Below are positions 34,046 to 46,430 of a stretch of 64,000 bases of DNA, in pieces. Both the position numbers and the translations under genes were made by a program. The notes below the pieces were generated by a model. It was not told where the DNA came from, searched no databases, and saw nothing but the letters and a program-made list of their open reading frames with translations. Each line of letters starts with the position of its first letter. Positions within the stretch are counted from its first letter, which is position 1. Source of the DNA: Erythroxylum novogranatense (taxonomy: Eukaryota > Streptophyta > Magnoliopsida > Malpighiales > Erythroxylaceae); NCBI GenBank assembly GCA_029891385.1, contig CM057225.1, forward strand, positions 79,819,887 to 79,883,886, written 5' to 3'.

Positions 34046-35940
34046 CTTCATCTAGCTCTTCCCATAAGTGGCACTTAAATTGTTCGTCTAACCCCACTTG
34101 GATTGCATAAGTACATATTGTATTGAAAACAACACCTTTCACCATAATCTTTAAGGATATAATCCTATCATTAGTCCTCTTTACCCGCACAATGATGTAT
34201 AAGTTCCTTAATAACTAAGATACCTACTCCATTTCGTTGCCTTAAACACCCTTAATACTAAAGTTTGAACCTATCAATCTATTTCACTTTAGCCTCTATC
34301 CACTTTTGCTCTTGGATGTGCGCTATATGAATCTAATATTTATCTAAAATCTATACTAATTTCAGTGATTTTTCTGTAAAGGTCCCGATGTTTCAAGAAC
34401 TTACCTATAATCTATCAATATATTATCTTCACCTAGACCTAAAACTCATAGAGCTCTATCATAAGGAGTTAAAGCCACCACTCCTACCCTAATGTGCAAC
34501 ATAAGTTATAAGAAAGAAGCCTAATAAGTCCCTAAATGATTTGAATATTACTCAAGAAAGGAAACAAGGATTGATATTAAATCCCAAAATAAGCACCATA
34601 ATAAACAGCTATGAAAATCATAAGTACAAACTACATCAAGCAAATCAAAATGTAGATTGTCCAAAATCTAAACGAATAATAGCCGCCTCTTACCTTACTT
34701 TGCAACGGACTAATGGACAATGGCAGAGGCTAATCTGTGTAAATAATGGCAAGTAGGTTTCTACATAATGCTAAAACACAGTATTAGATAATTAATATAT
34801 ATATAAATTGAAAACTATAAACAAAAAAGAATTCAAAACTTTCAATGGTTTAATGAAAACTGAAAACTAAATCCCACAACCAAAGGAATCAACCAATAGC
34901 AAGCACCATATGAAACCAATCACAAGTGCATCAAATAGGGAAGAAAAATTTATGATATACCAATTAATTAAAGAAGGGAAAAACCAAATCGATACGATCT
35001 ATTTAAGATGCCATACACTAGCTCTTTATATTCTTGTCATAGTTAGCACTGTTCACCAAAAATTCCTCTATTGTGGAGTTCAGTCTAAATAAAAAATTAA
35101 ATATTTGGTAATAAACAAAATGGGTTAGGCAAAGTGGGAATATGCGCTTCTGGATAACTGAAGAGCCAAAAGAGATGTTTTTGGTCTCGTGACACTTAGG
35201 GTTGGAAATTTATTTTACAATTCTAGTAATAAATGGTAGAAACTAGTATTGATGGTGATAGCAACTAGTGATGATGATGGTAGTAACCAATGACAACAAT
35301 GTAGCAACCAATGAATCAAAAGTTGGAAAAAATAAAATAAAATAAAAAGTAAAATAGAGAGATAGAGAAGTTAGAGATAGCAAATAGAAGAGAGTCCAGA
35401 TACATATGATTTAATTTTTCCTAATGTTGGTGGTATTACAAACATACCCAGCAACAATCTCAATAAAACTAGAAATACCTAGTATTTGAACTTATTTCCA
35501 TCTAAAGAAGTAGACATTAAATGATCAAATCCAAAAAAAGATTGAGGAAAGATGTAACCTTGTTTCAATTGATAGGTATGAAATAAAGATAGATGTGATT
35601 TCTAAAAGTTGAGTTGAATGAATAAAGAAGCTAACTCGAGTTATGTACTAAGTATGTCTGAACTATCATTTATAAAGTATTTGATGAAAGGCATATGCTC
35701 TGATAAAAGAGAGACAATACTATAACACAAATTATACTATATGTGTAATACCAACCAATAAGGATAATATAAATTATATTTTTAACTTATATTGTGTTAG
35801 GATTCTTTAATGATATATGAACCTCAAATTAAAGTATCATTTTTCATTCAAGTTCTAATTCCAGATAAATAAGTTAATAATTGCTAGAATGTTACTAGAA
35901 AATCATAAAAATTGAGGAAGATCATTATAACTTGGAGTTT
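34046..35940. other. 1.9 kb AT-rich DNA, nothing recognised
   Basis: AT-rich sequence without retroelement motifs or credible genes. The two frames of 60-71 codons (34541-34756 and 34910-35092) have no recognisable domain and a composition matching their surroundings. It may be old intergenic DNA or the decayed remainder of the Athila-like element. Confidence 0.5.
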
Positions 35941-36708
35941 ACATCAAGATGCATTCAAAAGAGCCCTTAAGGTTAAGGCAGAGCTGGCGACAGAGAGAAA
36001 GGACTTAACTGGCTATGGCGTCTCTGGAAAAGGTGCAAACGTCTAGTTAAAACCTACATAGGTCTCTATATGGCACTGTTATGGTACTATTCATCTTGCA
36101 TAACTTACTACTTATCTTGTTCTTCATCATTTTGTTCTTTTGATCTCCTTAGCAAATCCTACTACTTGTTTCATGCTTTGTTGTTTCCACCTCTTACCTC
36201 ATTTTTCTTCTCACTTATGTAACCTTTCTTTTCCCCTCTCGAATCTAGTATTGTTATTTGGTTCAACTTTGTCCAATAGTATTTATCATCACTCCATGTG
36301 CAATAGCAACTTCCCACCTAACTTCAAACTTTCTAGCACCATCAACCTCTTCTTCCCCTACTAATTCTTCACTTAATCCTCAAATCCCTGTGATGTTGGG
36401 TCCGTGTTTTGCGTACCGAGGCAAACAGGCCCCGCGTACCTCAAGTTTGCACTCGACCACAACCTTAATCAATATTGCATGTTTTGAAAAAATTTAAGAA
36501 ATATGGATTTTTGTTCATGAAATATGAAAAATATGAAAAGTTTGAGACATCAAATTTTGTGGATTTTTCAGTCGAGAATTTATTGAAATTGTTTGGCAAT
36601 AATTTGAAAGTTTGAGAAATAAAGGAATTGTCAAATTTTTTCTACTATGATATCTTTAAAAATAAATGACAAAAAGTTTTGAAAAATATTTTCGCTTATC
36701 TTTCAATT

Positions 36709-36745
36709 TATAAATATATTATCCACGAGCTTTGTGCTCACCCCC
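36709..36745 (+). promoter_or_regulatory. Core promoter of the LARD-related solo LTR
   Basis: TATAAATA at 36709-36716, then TTATCCACGAGC and GCTCACCCCC at about 36735-36745, closely matching the LARD LTRs despite divergence elsewhere. Confidence 0.5.
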
Positions 36746-37387
36746 TTTCATCCCCATCTCCAGGTATAGAGCAGGAGATCGGACGAAAGATTGTCAAGAC
36801 CGTTTATTCGATTGTGTATAACGTGTATTTTGTGTAAAGTTGATTTTGGTATTGCTATGGTATATGGATGATTTGCCATTGATGTATTTCGAGCATGTAT
36901 ATTCAGAATGTATGAGGATTACGAATTTGTATATATATATTTGAGTATGATGTATATGAATCCTGAATTATGTATTTGGACTTTGCTATGGTTGGGATGT
37001 GTGTAGGTTTATGAATAAGAATTGTTTAAGGTATGATTGTGGATTGGGCTTTGGATGAGATGAATTATGAAATTGGGTATGGTTTTGATATATGTTTTGT
37101 AATTGGAAAAATTAGTTTGTATATGAGTATGAATGTGAGGAATACGAATTGGGTATGGAAAATGACTTAAAGTGATTTAGAAATAGGATTGTGTTTGTTT
37201 ATGCTGAGATCCCGGACAGAGGGTCCGGTGGATTTTGATAATTATGTGACTGCTTAGGATTTTTTTAGAAGTGTTTATTTACCATTTGCAGGTTTTGGGT
37301 TTTTACAAATGCAGCCGTTATGCTGTCGAAATTTTGGTAGAAATAATATGAATATATGGGATTTGTATAATTGTATAAGACGAATTG

Positions 37388-39235
37388 TGTAGGAAAATCC
37401 CGGGGTAGGCATCACATGCCCACAGTGCGGAATTTAAAATTTTGAGTCCCGGGACATTCCCGAAAGCCAGGATCCATGTGTAAATACAAACAATCAAACC
37501 ATAACGACCAAAGGAGACCGTCTCTAACGGTATCCACGCAGAGGTCGGAAAACCTAACCGGGACAAACTTTTTTGACCCGGGAATAGCTAGACTAAAGAA
37601 AAGAGTGCTAGCTCTTACCTTAGCCTTGGAGAGCAAATGAGATGAACTTGGTGGAGCCTTGGAGAAGTAGAAGCAATCTTGAGAGGATGAGAGGAAGAAG
37701 GTGAAAATCAAACTTTCCAAGCTTAACCTTTAAACTTTCGATTCTTCTCTCTTCATCACCGTGCAAGCTCTCTTTCCATAGCTTCTTATATGTATATTTA
37801 ACACTTAAAACACATATAAAGGCTTGGTGGATGGCTCATCCACGTAGGAGGCATAAAAATGCCTTAAAATGCTAAATAATGATGAAGTTTGACTTTTCAA
37901 ACTTACATCTCTTCTCCATTTAATGGCTTCCACGAAATTCAACATAAATATATATAATTAATTAATTATTTACTTAATTAATATATATATATAATTGCTG
38001 AAGTGGTCCATCAAGCTGGTTGGTCCTACCGCCTGCCGGAACCCCATGGGGTGAAAAATCACCGAAGCGGTTTTCAAGAATGTCGATGTCGCGATCTCAT
38101 CGGGACATATCCCAATCTCATCGGGATCCATTTAATCCTATTGCTCTCCGGATATCGGATCTACATGCGAAACTATTTTACTGATTCTCAGAGTCACTCT
38201 TATCGTGTGACCCATTAGGTTCCGGTTATGTTGGCCACTTAGATTAACACTTAATCGAGCAAGTCATGAGCGGTATCTAGCAACACATCATGACCCCCAA
38301 TTGACCGGAAAGTAATTGGTTTGACTAATGAAACCATATCACGAACCCTTCCATAGACAATTACCGTGCAATTCGTCCTTTCACCATGCTATACCCCACT
38401 TGGTTTGAGTATGGGCAATGTGTCAACTCTTACTAGATTGATCAGATCAAATCTAGTCCAAGTGTAATCAGTTCTCGTCCTAGGACTCATTACTTTATAT
38501 GTCCATGAAGACCATCTTCATGAAATATGTATGTCCGTGCCAGAGACTTCAAAGTAATGATCCCGATAAGAGGCCATGGGTATCTCTTCTTTATAATGAA
38601 GTGGTGAATCCTCTATTGGCTACTCAATTACCTTGAATACCTCAAGTCGCACCCAATCACCACCCTATGAGCGACCTCGAAAGGCAACAAGGAATGGAGT
38701 CAAAGTACGAATCAAGACTACAAGATATCCTTGAGTACCTCAAGTCTAAGGATACTTGCACCATTGCTATGATGAGATTATCAACGACATTTGTATAGGA
38801 CATCCATGTGATGATCTCATAGCGAGCCATCCAATGTACTTACTACCACTAGTAAGCATCCACATGTCAAATCCAAATATCTCAATATTTACGGTTTTAC
38901 GAGATCCACCGCTTGATCCAATCAAGGAGTTTGACATGTCTTAGTCTATCCGGATTAACGATGTCGGTCTCATTAATCCTATTACTAGGGATAATTTGAT
39001 ATCTTGACATAATTGCACATGATAGGAATCTCAATAGTATGATCACATCATAATTTCCTTCATGCTATGTCATGTATCAGGGACTTCATTAATTTGATTA
39101 AAGATCATTATCAATTCATAATAAAATGAATATCAAATAAATGAAATATGCCTTGTTTTATTTATTCATAAAGTCTGTACATGACTATGAACAAAATGCG
39201 CTAAAGGGGATTGCCTTTAGGGCACTACTCTAACA
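37388..39235 (-). mobile_element. Copia-type solo LTR, 1848 bp, TSD AATTG
   Basis: On the minus strand it starts TGTTAGAGTAGTGCCCTAAA (39235) and ends GGGATTTTCCTACA (37388). The TSDs are AATTG at 37383-37387 and 39236-39240. The start resembles that of the Copia LTR at 58199 (TGTTAATAGTGTGCCCTAGA), which suggests a Ty1/copia origin. No primer site, coding sequence or second LTR, hence solo. It lies inside the LARD-related solo LTR, so it is the younger of the two. An AT microsatellite occupies about 37941-37993. Confidence 0.85.
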
Positions 39236-40841
39236 AATTGTATGATTGGAGTTTTTGATTGAGATTATGGAATTGATGAATTCCATTTTGAAAAAGAGAT
39301 TGCCTTGTATGAGTTTGATTTATGAGAAAAGAAAACAAAATTATACCGGATTTGGAATGTCTTAGGGTTTCCAATGCGATCGCTTTTCTAAGATTCATGC
39401 TTCGGATGTCGAAAATTCGTATTCGATTCGCTTTCTTTTGCTTTAATCCGTTTGTTTATTCGCTTTCTGATTTCGTTTCCGTATTTTATGCTTCACTTTC
39501 TGTTTCCGCTTCGTATTCGTATTCTTTTGATTGCTTGTTTTCTACGATTCAGATTTAATTCGATTCCGTCTTGCTTTCAATTTATGTTTTGCTTTAATTT
39601 CCGATATTCGATTTTCTTTCGTTCTTTCAAATTATGTTTTCACTTTACGATTCGATTTTGTTTTTGTTATTGGTTTCCGCATTTTACTATTCGTGTCGCC
39701 TTCGGATTCAAATTATCCGATGTGCATGCATTTTGTTTTCGACCACTTTCGTTTCATTTTTCGGTTGGGATCCGGTCTTCGGATCGGGTCCCAACATATG
39801 ACTTCCAAAATATCTTGGGTCAAAGAGGTTAGTGATTCTTCCCCTGAACTAAAGCTTAAATGTTGTCCCCTTTTTGAATCATTTGGGGCAAGGATTTTCC
39901 CCACCTTTGGATTTTCTTTGAGTAGGAACTAACAGGTGAAACACTAGATTGCTTAGCTTTTTCTTTGCCAAGAGAGTTGCTTTCCCTATCATGAAGCAAT
40001 GGGTCATGAATAATTGGAGTTCCATGGGGCTGCAAGACATCCTCATTAATAAAGATGATGTATTTCTGTTTAAATTTGCCAGCCAAGGTGATTGAAAGAA
40101 AGTGCTTCAAGTAAATCCATGGAATATGCATAACAAGCCTATATTTTCGCAAAGTTGGAGACCTAGCTTGGGAATGGAGGAAATCAAGCAAGATTATATC
40201 CTATTATGGATATCCATTCGTGGAATCCCAAAAGAGAATTGGTTTACATCCGGACTTAACCACAATGCAAGCTTCATTAGAAGAACAATATGTATGAATC
40301 AAGTTACAACTAAGGTAAAAAAGATTCAATTTACAAGAATCAATGTAGTAGTATCCTCCATGACGGATTTGCCCGCTAGCATACCCATTATTCGACTAAA
40401 TGAGAGCTTGGAACCATATGAAGATTATGTTAAAGCATCCTATGCTTGGAAACCACAACCACCACAAGCAGAATCGAATATTCAAAACTGGGAGCATCAT
40501 GAGGATATGGGGCTTCAAATTGATGTGGAAAATGCATCTGCACAAGTTGATGATGGTAAATCCATTAGTGGAAATACTACATTCCAACTATACAAGCTAA
40601 TGTTGGTAATTGCATTGATGACAATATTACTGTTAAAGATCAAAACAATCCTCAATTAGCATTAGATAACAACATTCTCAATTGCATTAGAGATATCAAA
40701 GGAACTTCAAGAGCACATGAGCTGGATACTACTAAACAAGACACTTCTAGTAGGATCATTAAACAAATTTATGAGTTTGATCTTGTCATTAAAAGAAGAT
40801 CAAAGAGGAAGAAAAAAGCCCAAAATAGGGATCACAAATTA

Positions 40842-41830
40842 TGATTATTATTGCTTGGAATATTAGAGGGGCTAATGCCCCAAAAAAAGGTTTTTTATAA
40901 TATCTTAAAATAAAGCTACAATTGTAGGAATTTCAGACACTCGAACCAAGCAACATAATTGCAACTTTCTCCAGTTTTTTCCAAGGAGCTGAAATTGAAT
41001 GCATCATCCAAATGGCAAGATTGTGGTGGATTATGACTCATATATTATGAAAGTTACAATTAAACTCACATCAACCCAAATAATTCACCTGAAGGTTTAT
41101 AACAAAATCTCAAGTAAGCTCATATTATAACCTTCGTTTAAGCTCATAATATTGAATCTTAAAGAATGTCTTTGTAGAACCAGATCAGGTCACTTACAAA
41201 TACCTCCTCCCTAAATTGGTCAGTTGTTGGGGACTTTAATGTTTTCATTAATCCAGGAGAAACACAAGGCATTCATTCTTCAGGAATTCCCTATAATAAG
41301 ATGAGGCAATGTTTAAATGATGCCTCTTTATCTAATTTTCCATTTAGAAGAAACATATTCTCTTGGTGTAACAAGTAAATGGGATATAACTTTATCACAA
41401 AAAAAACTTGATAGAAGCCTAGCAAATTAGATCTGGTTCTTTACCTTTCCTAGCAATTTATCCACCATCACAAACCATCATATATCATATCATTATGCTA
41501 GTATCACTTAGCTTGACACTATTAGACCATCATACCCCTTTAGATTCAATCATTTCCTCACTAAACTAGTTGATTTTGAGATATGCAACTTGAGGGCTAT
41601 GAATCTGTTCATCTAAGGCTCTAATAAATTTATCTATACAAAAAAGATTTCTCTCATTAAACAAGAAATGCAAGATTTATTTCACTGTAATATTAGTAAT
41701 ACACATCATCTTCTTCTCACTGCCAGAGCTTCTCTTGATAGAATTCAATATAAATTACAAAGTGATCCCACTTCTATTGTTCTTCAAAATCAGGAAAGAG
41801 TGGCTATGTATTTAATGATCTATTTTTTTA
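40842..41830 (+). pseudogene. LINE ORF2, endonuclease part
   Basis: Begins MIIIAWNIRGANAPKK (ATG 40842), the usual start of a plant LINE ORF2 apurinic-type endonuclease, which nicks target DNA. The motif WSVVGDFNVFINPGE lies at about 41215-41262, followed by MRQCLNDASLSNFPFRRN and FSWCNK, as expected for the second half of the domain, and then a linker with LQSDPTSIVLQNQERVA (about 41755-41810). Many frameshifts and stops separate these pieces. The sequence stops resembling a LINE just after 41810, where a compound LTR block begins. Confidence 0.75.
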
Positions 41831-41839
41831 GTTAAATTA

Positions 41840-42220
41840 CTCATAATGGACCAATAAGAAGAAAAGCCCTATAAAAGTATAAGTTAAGCTTAAGAAAACT
41901 TAAGTTCAATTCGTTCTTAAACTAACTTTCTTATAGGTTACTATTCACTTCCAAATTTTGACACTCATAACTTCACCATCTGACCACCATTTCTAATGAT
42001 CTGAGACTTTATGAAAATCTCTTGAGATGCTCTACCAAACCCCTAAACTTTTTTTTTCATAAAAAACGACTTAGATTTGGAGAAATTATGACTACAAATT
42101 TTTTTTCCATTTAGGTAAGTCATCATTATCCTATTTCTTATCATTTTGGGCGAAACTAACACCACCATCATGTCTAACAGACAAATAATGTAATAAAGGA
42201 TGGGAACCCGACACCAATTA
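41840..42220. other. Left flank of the compound LTR block, non-coding
   Basis: AT-rich sequence with phrases seen in reversed LTRs (CATAACTTCACCATCTGACC; ATTTGGAGAAATTATGAC). It probably forms one end of the minus-strand LTR whose start is at 51228. The exact join with the LINE could not be fixed. Confidence 0.4.
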
Positions 42221-43319
42221 TGTAGCACCCCACTCCCGCGAGACCCGAACCCGACATCTACAGTGATATCCGAGCCCGTGACCCGCGAGGGTGGCATGCT
42301 AGAGCAATCAAAACCTTTTTAAAACTCATTAAGACACTTTTCTTTCTCAAAACAGTTGAGTGCGCAGAAAACTAAACATTTTCGGGCCCAATTTATTACA
42401 AAAACATTTTTCAAATATGATACATATTCAGTCATTTACAAGGCACTCAATAGTGCTCAATCAATTAACAAACAGAAATGCATGACCCAACTGGGTTCGA
42501 TGCCATTTCCACACACTTTCAGTAATTACAAAATACAGTTACACTCAATAAATTGGGGCCCACTAGATACAATCTGTAGCGCCCCCTCACCGTAGGGTAC
42601 ACATCGGGACGCCCGACACGTATCCCACGATAAAGGTGCACTACCAGAACAGTTCCACTACTATCCACATGGCATCACAATGAATTAAATCACAATATAA
42701 CAGTAATCAGTAAATTAAAATCCAAAATAATGATCATCTGGTACAGTCATCCAATGTCAGAATAGGCAAGTCTATCAGTCTCCTAACAAAACCAAAAAGG
42801 AAACTGATACAAGCATCTATCCTAAGTCATCCTCAAAGCTAACCCAAATGGACCGACACATTGTGCCCTCGTGTCTCTTGCAAAGCAACAGCGGCGGAAA
42901 AGAATATCTTGAGCTAGGAGTCTACTCTAATAATCTGAAAAATAGGTTGCAATTTTGGGTGAGTTTATAACTCAAGGAGAAACCGTCATCGATGGTTCAC
43001 TCAAATCATGCATTACGCGTATCGCGTCTGACATATGATAATATTGATATTCAAGAACGGTATCATATAACCATTTACAAGATACTTATCATATATCAAT
43101 TCTGATTATATGAGAGTTTGCGATATCATATTGTACAATTTACAATAACACATAACACACAGTAGCATTTACAGTAATATCATATGCAATTTCCTTATCC
43201 ACATTTCTCAGTCATTTACAGTCAATTCACATTTTCAGTCAGTCATCTACATATGCAATGCGCATGTGACACTTTCATTTTCTTTTCGTTGTTGTGATCG
43301 AGCGCCTATCAATGATCAG

Positions 43320-43880
43320 TAATCAGACGCGTCTAGGGAGTAGGAGAGCCCTCTGGGTATGCACTAACTCCCCTCGAGCTCGAGGCTCGGTTCAGTAACA
43401 GTGTTTCGTTGGGCTTGAAGCCCTGATACAGTGGGCCTGTAGTATCCGAGCACTGCGTGGGAGAGCCCTCAAGGTATGCACCACCTCAGGGGGCAAGCGA
43501 TACCACGGCATTACGTTGGCTGCTCCGATCACAACTGCCAATTATCTGATCATTTAATTATGCATGAATGCATATGCCACATTTCCAATTCCCAAATTTT
43601 CAGTCATTTATGCGTATACAATGCATATGAGACTCTTTTCCAGTTATTCAGTGTTGTGCCTAAGTGCTCAGTCAGTGTTCAGTAGGATGCGTCAGGGATA
43701 AATCCCCTCGGGCTAAGCCCGGTCAGTACAGTGTTCACGGATAAATCCCCTCGGACTCATGGTCCGGTCAGTAATTATCGCAACTTGGGTCACATTCCAT
43801 TATCTGATCATGCATTTATGCATGCAATGCAGTGTCCAGTGATTCAGTGTATGGCTATAAAGCCCAGTATTACCGTTCTC
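43320..43880. repeat. Series of short hairpins separated by CAGT-rich spacers
   Basis: Repeated pattern of a small inverted repeat next to GTCAGTACAGT-like spacers: CTCGAGCTCGAG, GGGCTTGAAGCCC, CGGGCTAAGCCCG (about 43708), GGATAAATCCCC (43697 and 43740), GGCTATAAAGCCC (about 43852). AGGAGAGCCCTCTGGGTATG occurs at 43346 and, changed, at 43461. The plus-strand solo LTR has matching elements at 29740-29960. Confidence 0.6.
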
Positions 43881-44667
43881 AGTAACATACAGTCATACCA
43901 TGTAATTCACCTTGTTCAATCCCATACAGTAAAAGCATGAAATTCGGTCACATACATTTCAATAATAATACAGTTCACTCTTACACATTTCAGTGGTCAT
44001 ACAGTGTAATTCGATCACATACAGTTCGGTAGTCATGTAATTTACATTGTCAAGTAGTTCACAGTGAGCATTTAGGCAATCAGGAATTTGAGAAACCAAC
44101 TAGGTTACTCACCTGTAACTTCCGAGCTACTGCTTGGAAGTCCCAGCAATGTCCGTGGAACGATGGTCCAATGGTGCCTCTATAACAGTAAGGTACAGTC
44201 TATTACTAATTGCTCAATTAAACAGTACAGTAATGCATATGCCTCAATGAAATAATGTATAATGCATGTTCACGATTTCCGGTGCTAATACCCAAATTCA
44301 ATATCCTATGCTCAATTTCAACTCTTCACTCAATTGGATCAACACTGATTCGTTCAATCCTCAGTTCAGTTCAATTTTCTCAATTCATATTCCCTATAAC
44401 AATTTCCTATCCATCAGTCAAATTATCCAGTGAAAATCCCAATTAGAACTCCAATCGTCTCAATCCAGTACTTAGGTCACACTATGAATCACAATTGACC
44501 TTAATCTCTATAATTTAATACCATTTAAATCCAATCTAATTTCCATAATTATTCTCAGTTGTAGACCTCTTTCCCTAGTCCGTAACAAATCTAGAAGTAC
44601 CTCAATCGGAGGTCTATACCATAAGATATGTCCAATAAACTAGAACCAATCCAAATCAGAAACGTCT

Positions 44668-44880
44668 CCTACGCCGCGACCAATGGTCGCTCGTCGCGAC
44701 GTAACGGGTTGCTCGCCGCGGCGCGCAATCCTTCGCGCCTCTCATCGCGGCGTCCACCAACGCCTCTTCGCGGCGCAACATAATTCGCTCGCCGCGGCGT
44801 CTTGGTCCGCTCGTCGTGGCGAGCACGTAATTGCTCGTCGCGGCGAGGCCACCTGCAGACGTCGCGACGTGCGGACGACT
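44668..44880. repeat. Palindrome cluster (CGCCGCGGCG / CGTCGCGACG) in the nested solo LTR
   Basis: About ten copies or near-copies of CGTCGCGACG, CGCCGCGGCG or CTCGTCGCGGCGAG in about 210 bp, each separated by 5-15 bp of unrelated sequence. Strongly GC-rich against AT-rich flanks. Both strands are open here, but only because of the repeated composition. Confidence 0.8.
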
Positions 44881-46164
44881 TCATCTTCTCCGATCCGATT
44901 TTTTGTCATTAATACAAATTCAAAGCTATTATAACACTCTCAACTACCCAAATCAACCATAACAAATGCCATAAATGCAATAAAAACCAGTAATAACAAC
45001 ATTAAAGTCATTAAAGCTTACCAATCACTGAATCGATCGCAAACCCTAAAATCTTTCTCAACACCGTCGATCTCCTCCCTCAAGCCTCAATCCACTTCAT
45101 TTCCACAATAATCACCATAAACCAGTTAGCTTAACACAATAGGAGGGAAACCACAAGAAGAAACGACGATCCTCACCTATAAAGAAGGATCGAAAATCAC
45201 CGTGGAGAGGGAAGAAGAGAAACTCGCTAATGCTTTAGTATTTTCCCAAATCTCCAACTTAGCTGTATATATATATATATGCATAGTCTCCAAATTAGTC
45301 CCAATTTCAGTCTCTGAATTCCAATGGTTTAACATATTTATTTCCTATCAGTAAAATTCTAATTTTTCCGTTGCCATTGGACAGTTCTTTCAGTAATATA
45401 CGGTCAATCAGTCAGTCACCTAAATATTTCCGGTCTGGGCATTTTCTCCCGAATTTCCCAAAAATCTCCTAAAAGCCACTATCAATTGCCAGTCACTCTT
45501 AAACTATTTTCACTCAGTCATTTGAGCCCAATTTCTCACTCAATCATATTCCAGTCAGTCCAGTCAATTTACAATTCGGTCAATTCACAAACCAGTCAAT
45601 TCAGTAAATTCCAATTCACAATTAAATACTGGAAAATCATGAATGCATGTACCTATGAATATATGCATATGCAGTAGACCAGTTCCTCTATAATTAGAGG
45701 CCAGTAACATACTCAGTCAGTAAATACAGTAAAGCCTATCAGTCAGTCCCAATATTACCATAATACCCTTGCTGACAGTAACGGGATGTTACACAATCAC
45801 TACACTATTGCAGATGTGATGACACTGATCCCGACCCTTAACTCTGCCTTGCTAGCGGTAGTCATACTCCCGTCTGTCGAACGGGGTACTCTTCCAATTC
45901 CTGAAAAATAAATGCAATGTTGGGTGAGTTTGCGAACTCAGTGAGAAACCATCATCGATGGTTCACCCAACTCATGCATATACACAGTCACAGATTATCA
46001 TATATTACGCATTCAGAAATCACATGCATTCCATTTCACAATCATAAGACATTTAGTCTTTCACACAGTTCATATGCAATCATTCTTAATAATCTTTTCC
46101 CATAGTTTCACATTTTTATCACGGAGTTGTGACTGAGCGTTTAACGATGATCAGTATTCAGATG

Positions 46165-46430
46165 TGTCTAGGGAGTAAGAGAGCCCTCAGGGTATGCACT
46201 AACTCCCCTCGAGCTCAAAGCTCGGTTCAGTAACAGTAATCACATTTTTGGCAAGTAGGAGAGCCCTCTGGGTATGCACTACTGCCCACTCACATTAGGG
46301 ATAGGAGAGCCCTCTGGGTATGCACAATCCCCTTTTTAATTGAAGGACCCCACACCCCACCCGTAGGTGTTTGCAGGTTTTACTGCGGCGTGTGTTTGCG
46401 GGTTTTACCGTGGCATCCTCTATATTCAGT
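46165..46430. repeat. GAGAGCCCTC repeats and CACACGCCGCAG-type box in the outer solo LTR
   Basis: AGAGCCCTC(A/T)GGGTATGCAC occurs three times (about 46179, 46260, 46306). It is followed by CCCCACACCCCACCCGTAGG and two copies of GTGTTTGCGGGTTTTAC / GTGTTTGCAGGTTTTAC. The latter is the reverse complement of the AACCCGCAAACACACG portion of the LARD GC-rich box (14730-14760), a link between otherwise different LTRs. Confidence 0.6.

Larger units (their letters stand above)
36394..39796 (+). mobile_element. Solo LTR related to the LARD LTR, inserted in LINE ORF1
   Basis: Starts TGTTGGGTCCGTG (36394) and ends CGGATCGGGTCCCAACA (39796). Flanks are TGTGA (36389-36393) and TATGA (39797-39801), a TSD with one change. 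Without its own nested insertion (37388-39240) it is about 1.55 kb. It shares the TATA/CTCACCCC promoter with the LARD LTR, GCAGGAGATCGGA after it, the CAGCCGTTATGCTG segment and the 3' terminus, but lacks the long 5' half. No internal sequence. Confidence 0.75.
36290..40660 (+). pseudogene. LINE ORF1 (DUF4283-type), interrupted by a solo LTR
   Basis: The part after the insertion has TSKISWVKEVSDSSPELKLK (39800), then, in a shifted frame, LLSFFFAKRVAFPIMKQWV and INKDDVFLFKFASQGD (39950-40090). The open frame 40102-40659 follows, with NPWNMHNKPIFSQSWRPSLG, ILLWISIRGIPKENWFTSGL and LEPYEDYVKASYAWKPQP. This pattern is the DUF4283 domain found in plant LINE ORF1 proteins, which bind element RNA. 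The N-terminal Ser/Pro-rich segment lies at 36300-36393 (LAPSTSSSPTNSSLNPQIPV) and continues in frame after the insertion. A frameshift near 39920 and a stop near 40088 show decay. Confidence 0.7.
42575..45793 (-). mobile_element. Solo LTR, 3219 bp, TSD CAATC, nested in a relative
   Basis: Left end TGTAGCGCCCCCTCACCG, right end GTAACGGGATGTTACA, flanked by CAATC at 42570-42574 and 45794-45798. The termini are the reverse complement of the plus-strand solo LTR at 27881-30701. It holds the palindrome cluster at 44668-44880 and many short hairpins such as CTCGAGCTCGAG (43376-43387) and GGGCTTGAAGCCC (43411-43423). No coding sequence. It is younger than the LTR it interrupts. Confidence 0.9.

Noticed and set aside
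36140..36497. Two frames before and across the LTR start at 36394 as a host gene
   Set aside because: One crosses the LTR border. The part before the border fits the Ser/Pro-rich N-terminus of LINE ORF1.
39322..39932. Phe/Arg/Ser-rich frames at the end of the solo LTR
   Set aside because: They come from a TTTCGATTCG-rich tract in the LTR, and the equivalent tract in the LARD LTRs is not open.
44669..44934. Open frames on both strands over the CGCCGCGGCG cluster
   Set aside because: Arg/Ala-rich translations of the palindromes. GC-rich DNA without stops explains them.
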